Assembly (NCBI RefSeq): GCF_017901175.1
Contig: NZ_CP072793.1
Location: forward strand, 3,410,001 to 3,474,000
Length of the DNA: 64,000 nt
Direction: 5' to 3'
Source of the DNA: Thiothrix unzii
Lineage (GTDB): Bacteria; Pseudomonadota; Gammaproteobacteria; Thiotrichales; Thiotrichaceae
Made by a program: the position numbers and the translations under genes. This document shows positions 63,309 through 64,000 of this stretch, one piece after another. Position 1 is the first letter of the stretch; the number at the start of each line of letters is the position of its first letter. A model generated the notes under the pieces. It saw nothing but the letters and a program-made list of their open reading frames with translations, was not told where the DNA came from and made no database searches.

Positions 63309-64000
63309 ATGAATGACAATAATCCTTACTCTCCGCCTCAGTCCGATGTTACCCCGCCGCCTTTACCAAGCTCCAATGGTGAGTTGTTAGCTGAACCACG
63401 TTCTTTACCTGCGAGTGCCGCGTTTCAGTGGTTAGCGCAAAGCTGGGCGTTGGTTAAAACGAATTTGGGCTTGTGGGTGTTAATGACACTGGCGTTGTTT
63501 GCCATTCAGGCCGTGATGGGATTTGTGCCGGTGTTAGGTGATATTGCCACGTCTTTATTAAATCCGGTTTTCACAGGCGGTCTGTTGCTGGGAATGCGAG
63601 CCGTTGAGCGTGGCGAAGCGTTGCGCTTTGACTATTTATTTGAAGGTTTTAAACAAAAATTTGCGCCTTTATTGGGTGTGGGTGCGTTAACCTTTGGCGT
63701 GTTGATTTTGTTTATGATCATCATCGGTGGTTTGCTGGTCGGAATGAATCTGGATGCCATTCAAGAAGGTGGTTTTGATCCAACAAAAATGCTGAATGGC
63801 CTGAGCGTTGGTTTGCTGGCGGTGAGCGTCATTATCGGGATTTTGGTGATGATGCTGTTTTGGTTTACCACGCAATTAATCACGCTCAACGATGTGCCCG
63901 TGTTTGAGTCATTGAGCCGCAGTTTTCAGGGGTGCTTGCGCAACCCGTTATCGCTGTTGGTTTATGTGTTGGTCGTTATGGTCATTATGTTGGCACTGAT
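63309..64000 (+). CDS. BPSS1780-type membrane protein (3' end outside window)
   Basis: The visible 230 codons encode an N-terminal Pro-rich segment (NNPYSPPQSDVTPPPLPSS) and then at least four hydrophobic segments: LGLWVLMTLALFAIQAVMGFV, LGVGALTFGVLILFMIIIGG, LSVGLLAVSVIIGILVMMLF and LSLLVYVLVVMVIMLAL. The segment PVFTGGLLLGMRAVERGEALRFDYLFEGF is typical of BPSS1780 family proteins, a small group of integral membrane proteins of unknown function. It begins 102 bases after gatC. The stop lies beyond 64000. Confidence 0.75.
   Translation, partial: MNDNNPYSPPQSDVTPPPLPSSNGELLAEPRSLPASAAFQWLAQSWALVKTNLGLWVLMTLALFAIQAVMGFVPVLGDIATSLLNPVFTGGLLLGMRAVERGEALRFDYLFEGFKQKFAPLLGVGALTFGVLILFMIIIGGLLVGMNLDAIQEGGFDPTKMLNGLSVGLLAVSVIIGILVMMLFWFTTQLITLNDVPVFESLSRSFQGCLRNPLSLLVYVLVVMVIMLAL

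Overview
The window looks like chromosome of a sulfur-oxidising gammaproteobacterium, most like the Thiotrichales (Thiothrix and relatives). This is inferred from the soxXYZA cluster, from gene neighbourhoods typical of Gammaproteobacteria (def-fmt-rsmB followed by ntrYX and trkAH, rpoZ-spoT-ridA, fkpB near ispH) and from the gatABC amidotransferase. No rRNA, tRNA, CRISPR array, transposase or phage gene was found. No stretch longer than 300 bases lacks a gene.

Layout. 1-1828 (minus): soxX-Y-Z-A, with soxA running off the left edge. 2106-13084: a LysM lipoprotein gene, then the plus-strand run def, fmt, rsmB, a DUF4390 gene, ntrY, ntrX, trkA and trkH, with many overlapping stops and starts. 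13239-18717: a pseudopilin, ispH, an XRE/ImmA-PIN module lying between ispH and fkpB, a small lipoprotein and purD. 18843-23544: a vapBC pair, an rRNA-type methyltransferase, an MNIO (DUF692)/DUF2063 pair, a lipoprotein and a membrane-anchored AraC regulator. 23638-29152 (minus): a coupled signalling operon of small membrane protein, transporter-histidine kinase, receiver-only regulator and PAS/DnaQ-type exonuclease. 29336-33652: rpoZ, spoT, ridA and ppx. 33649-41303: DUF808, a vapBC pair joined to a DUF1016 nuclease, an SDR/DUF2269/DUF4166 set, a DUF486 gene remnant and a DUF2339 membrane protein.

41436-47978 is an accessory island: vapBC, a broken fic gene, two adjacent nucleotidyltransferases, an AT-rich DUF4238 gene and an intact fic gene. 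48173-56029 (minus) holds a YgiQ radical SAM gene, a PBP4-type peptidase, a coiled-coil membrane protein and two mltA paralogues. 56241-59897 encodes a large secreted repeat protein. 60001-63206 is gatA-gatB-gatC, followed by a partial membrane protein gene at the right edge.

Points most worth a second look: a SpoT whose hydrolase motifs are intact but whose synthetase residues are replaced; an NtrX lacking the Walker B aspartate and both arginine fingers; the XRE/ImmA-PIN module with a perfect 13-bp operator-like repeat; an MNIO pair without a recognisable precursor peptide; and the nucleotidyltransferase/DUF4238/Fic island.
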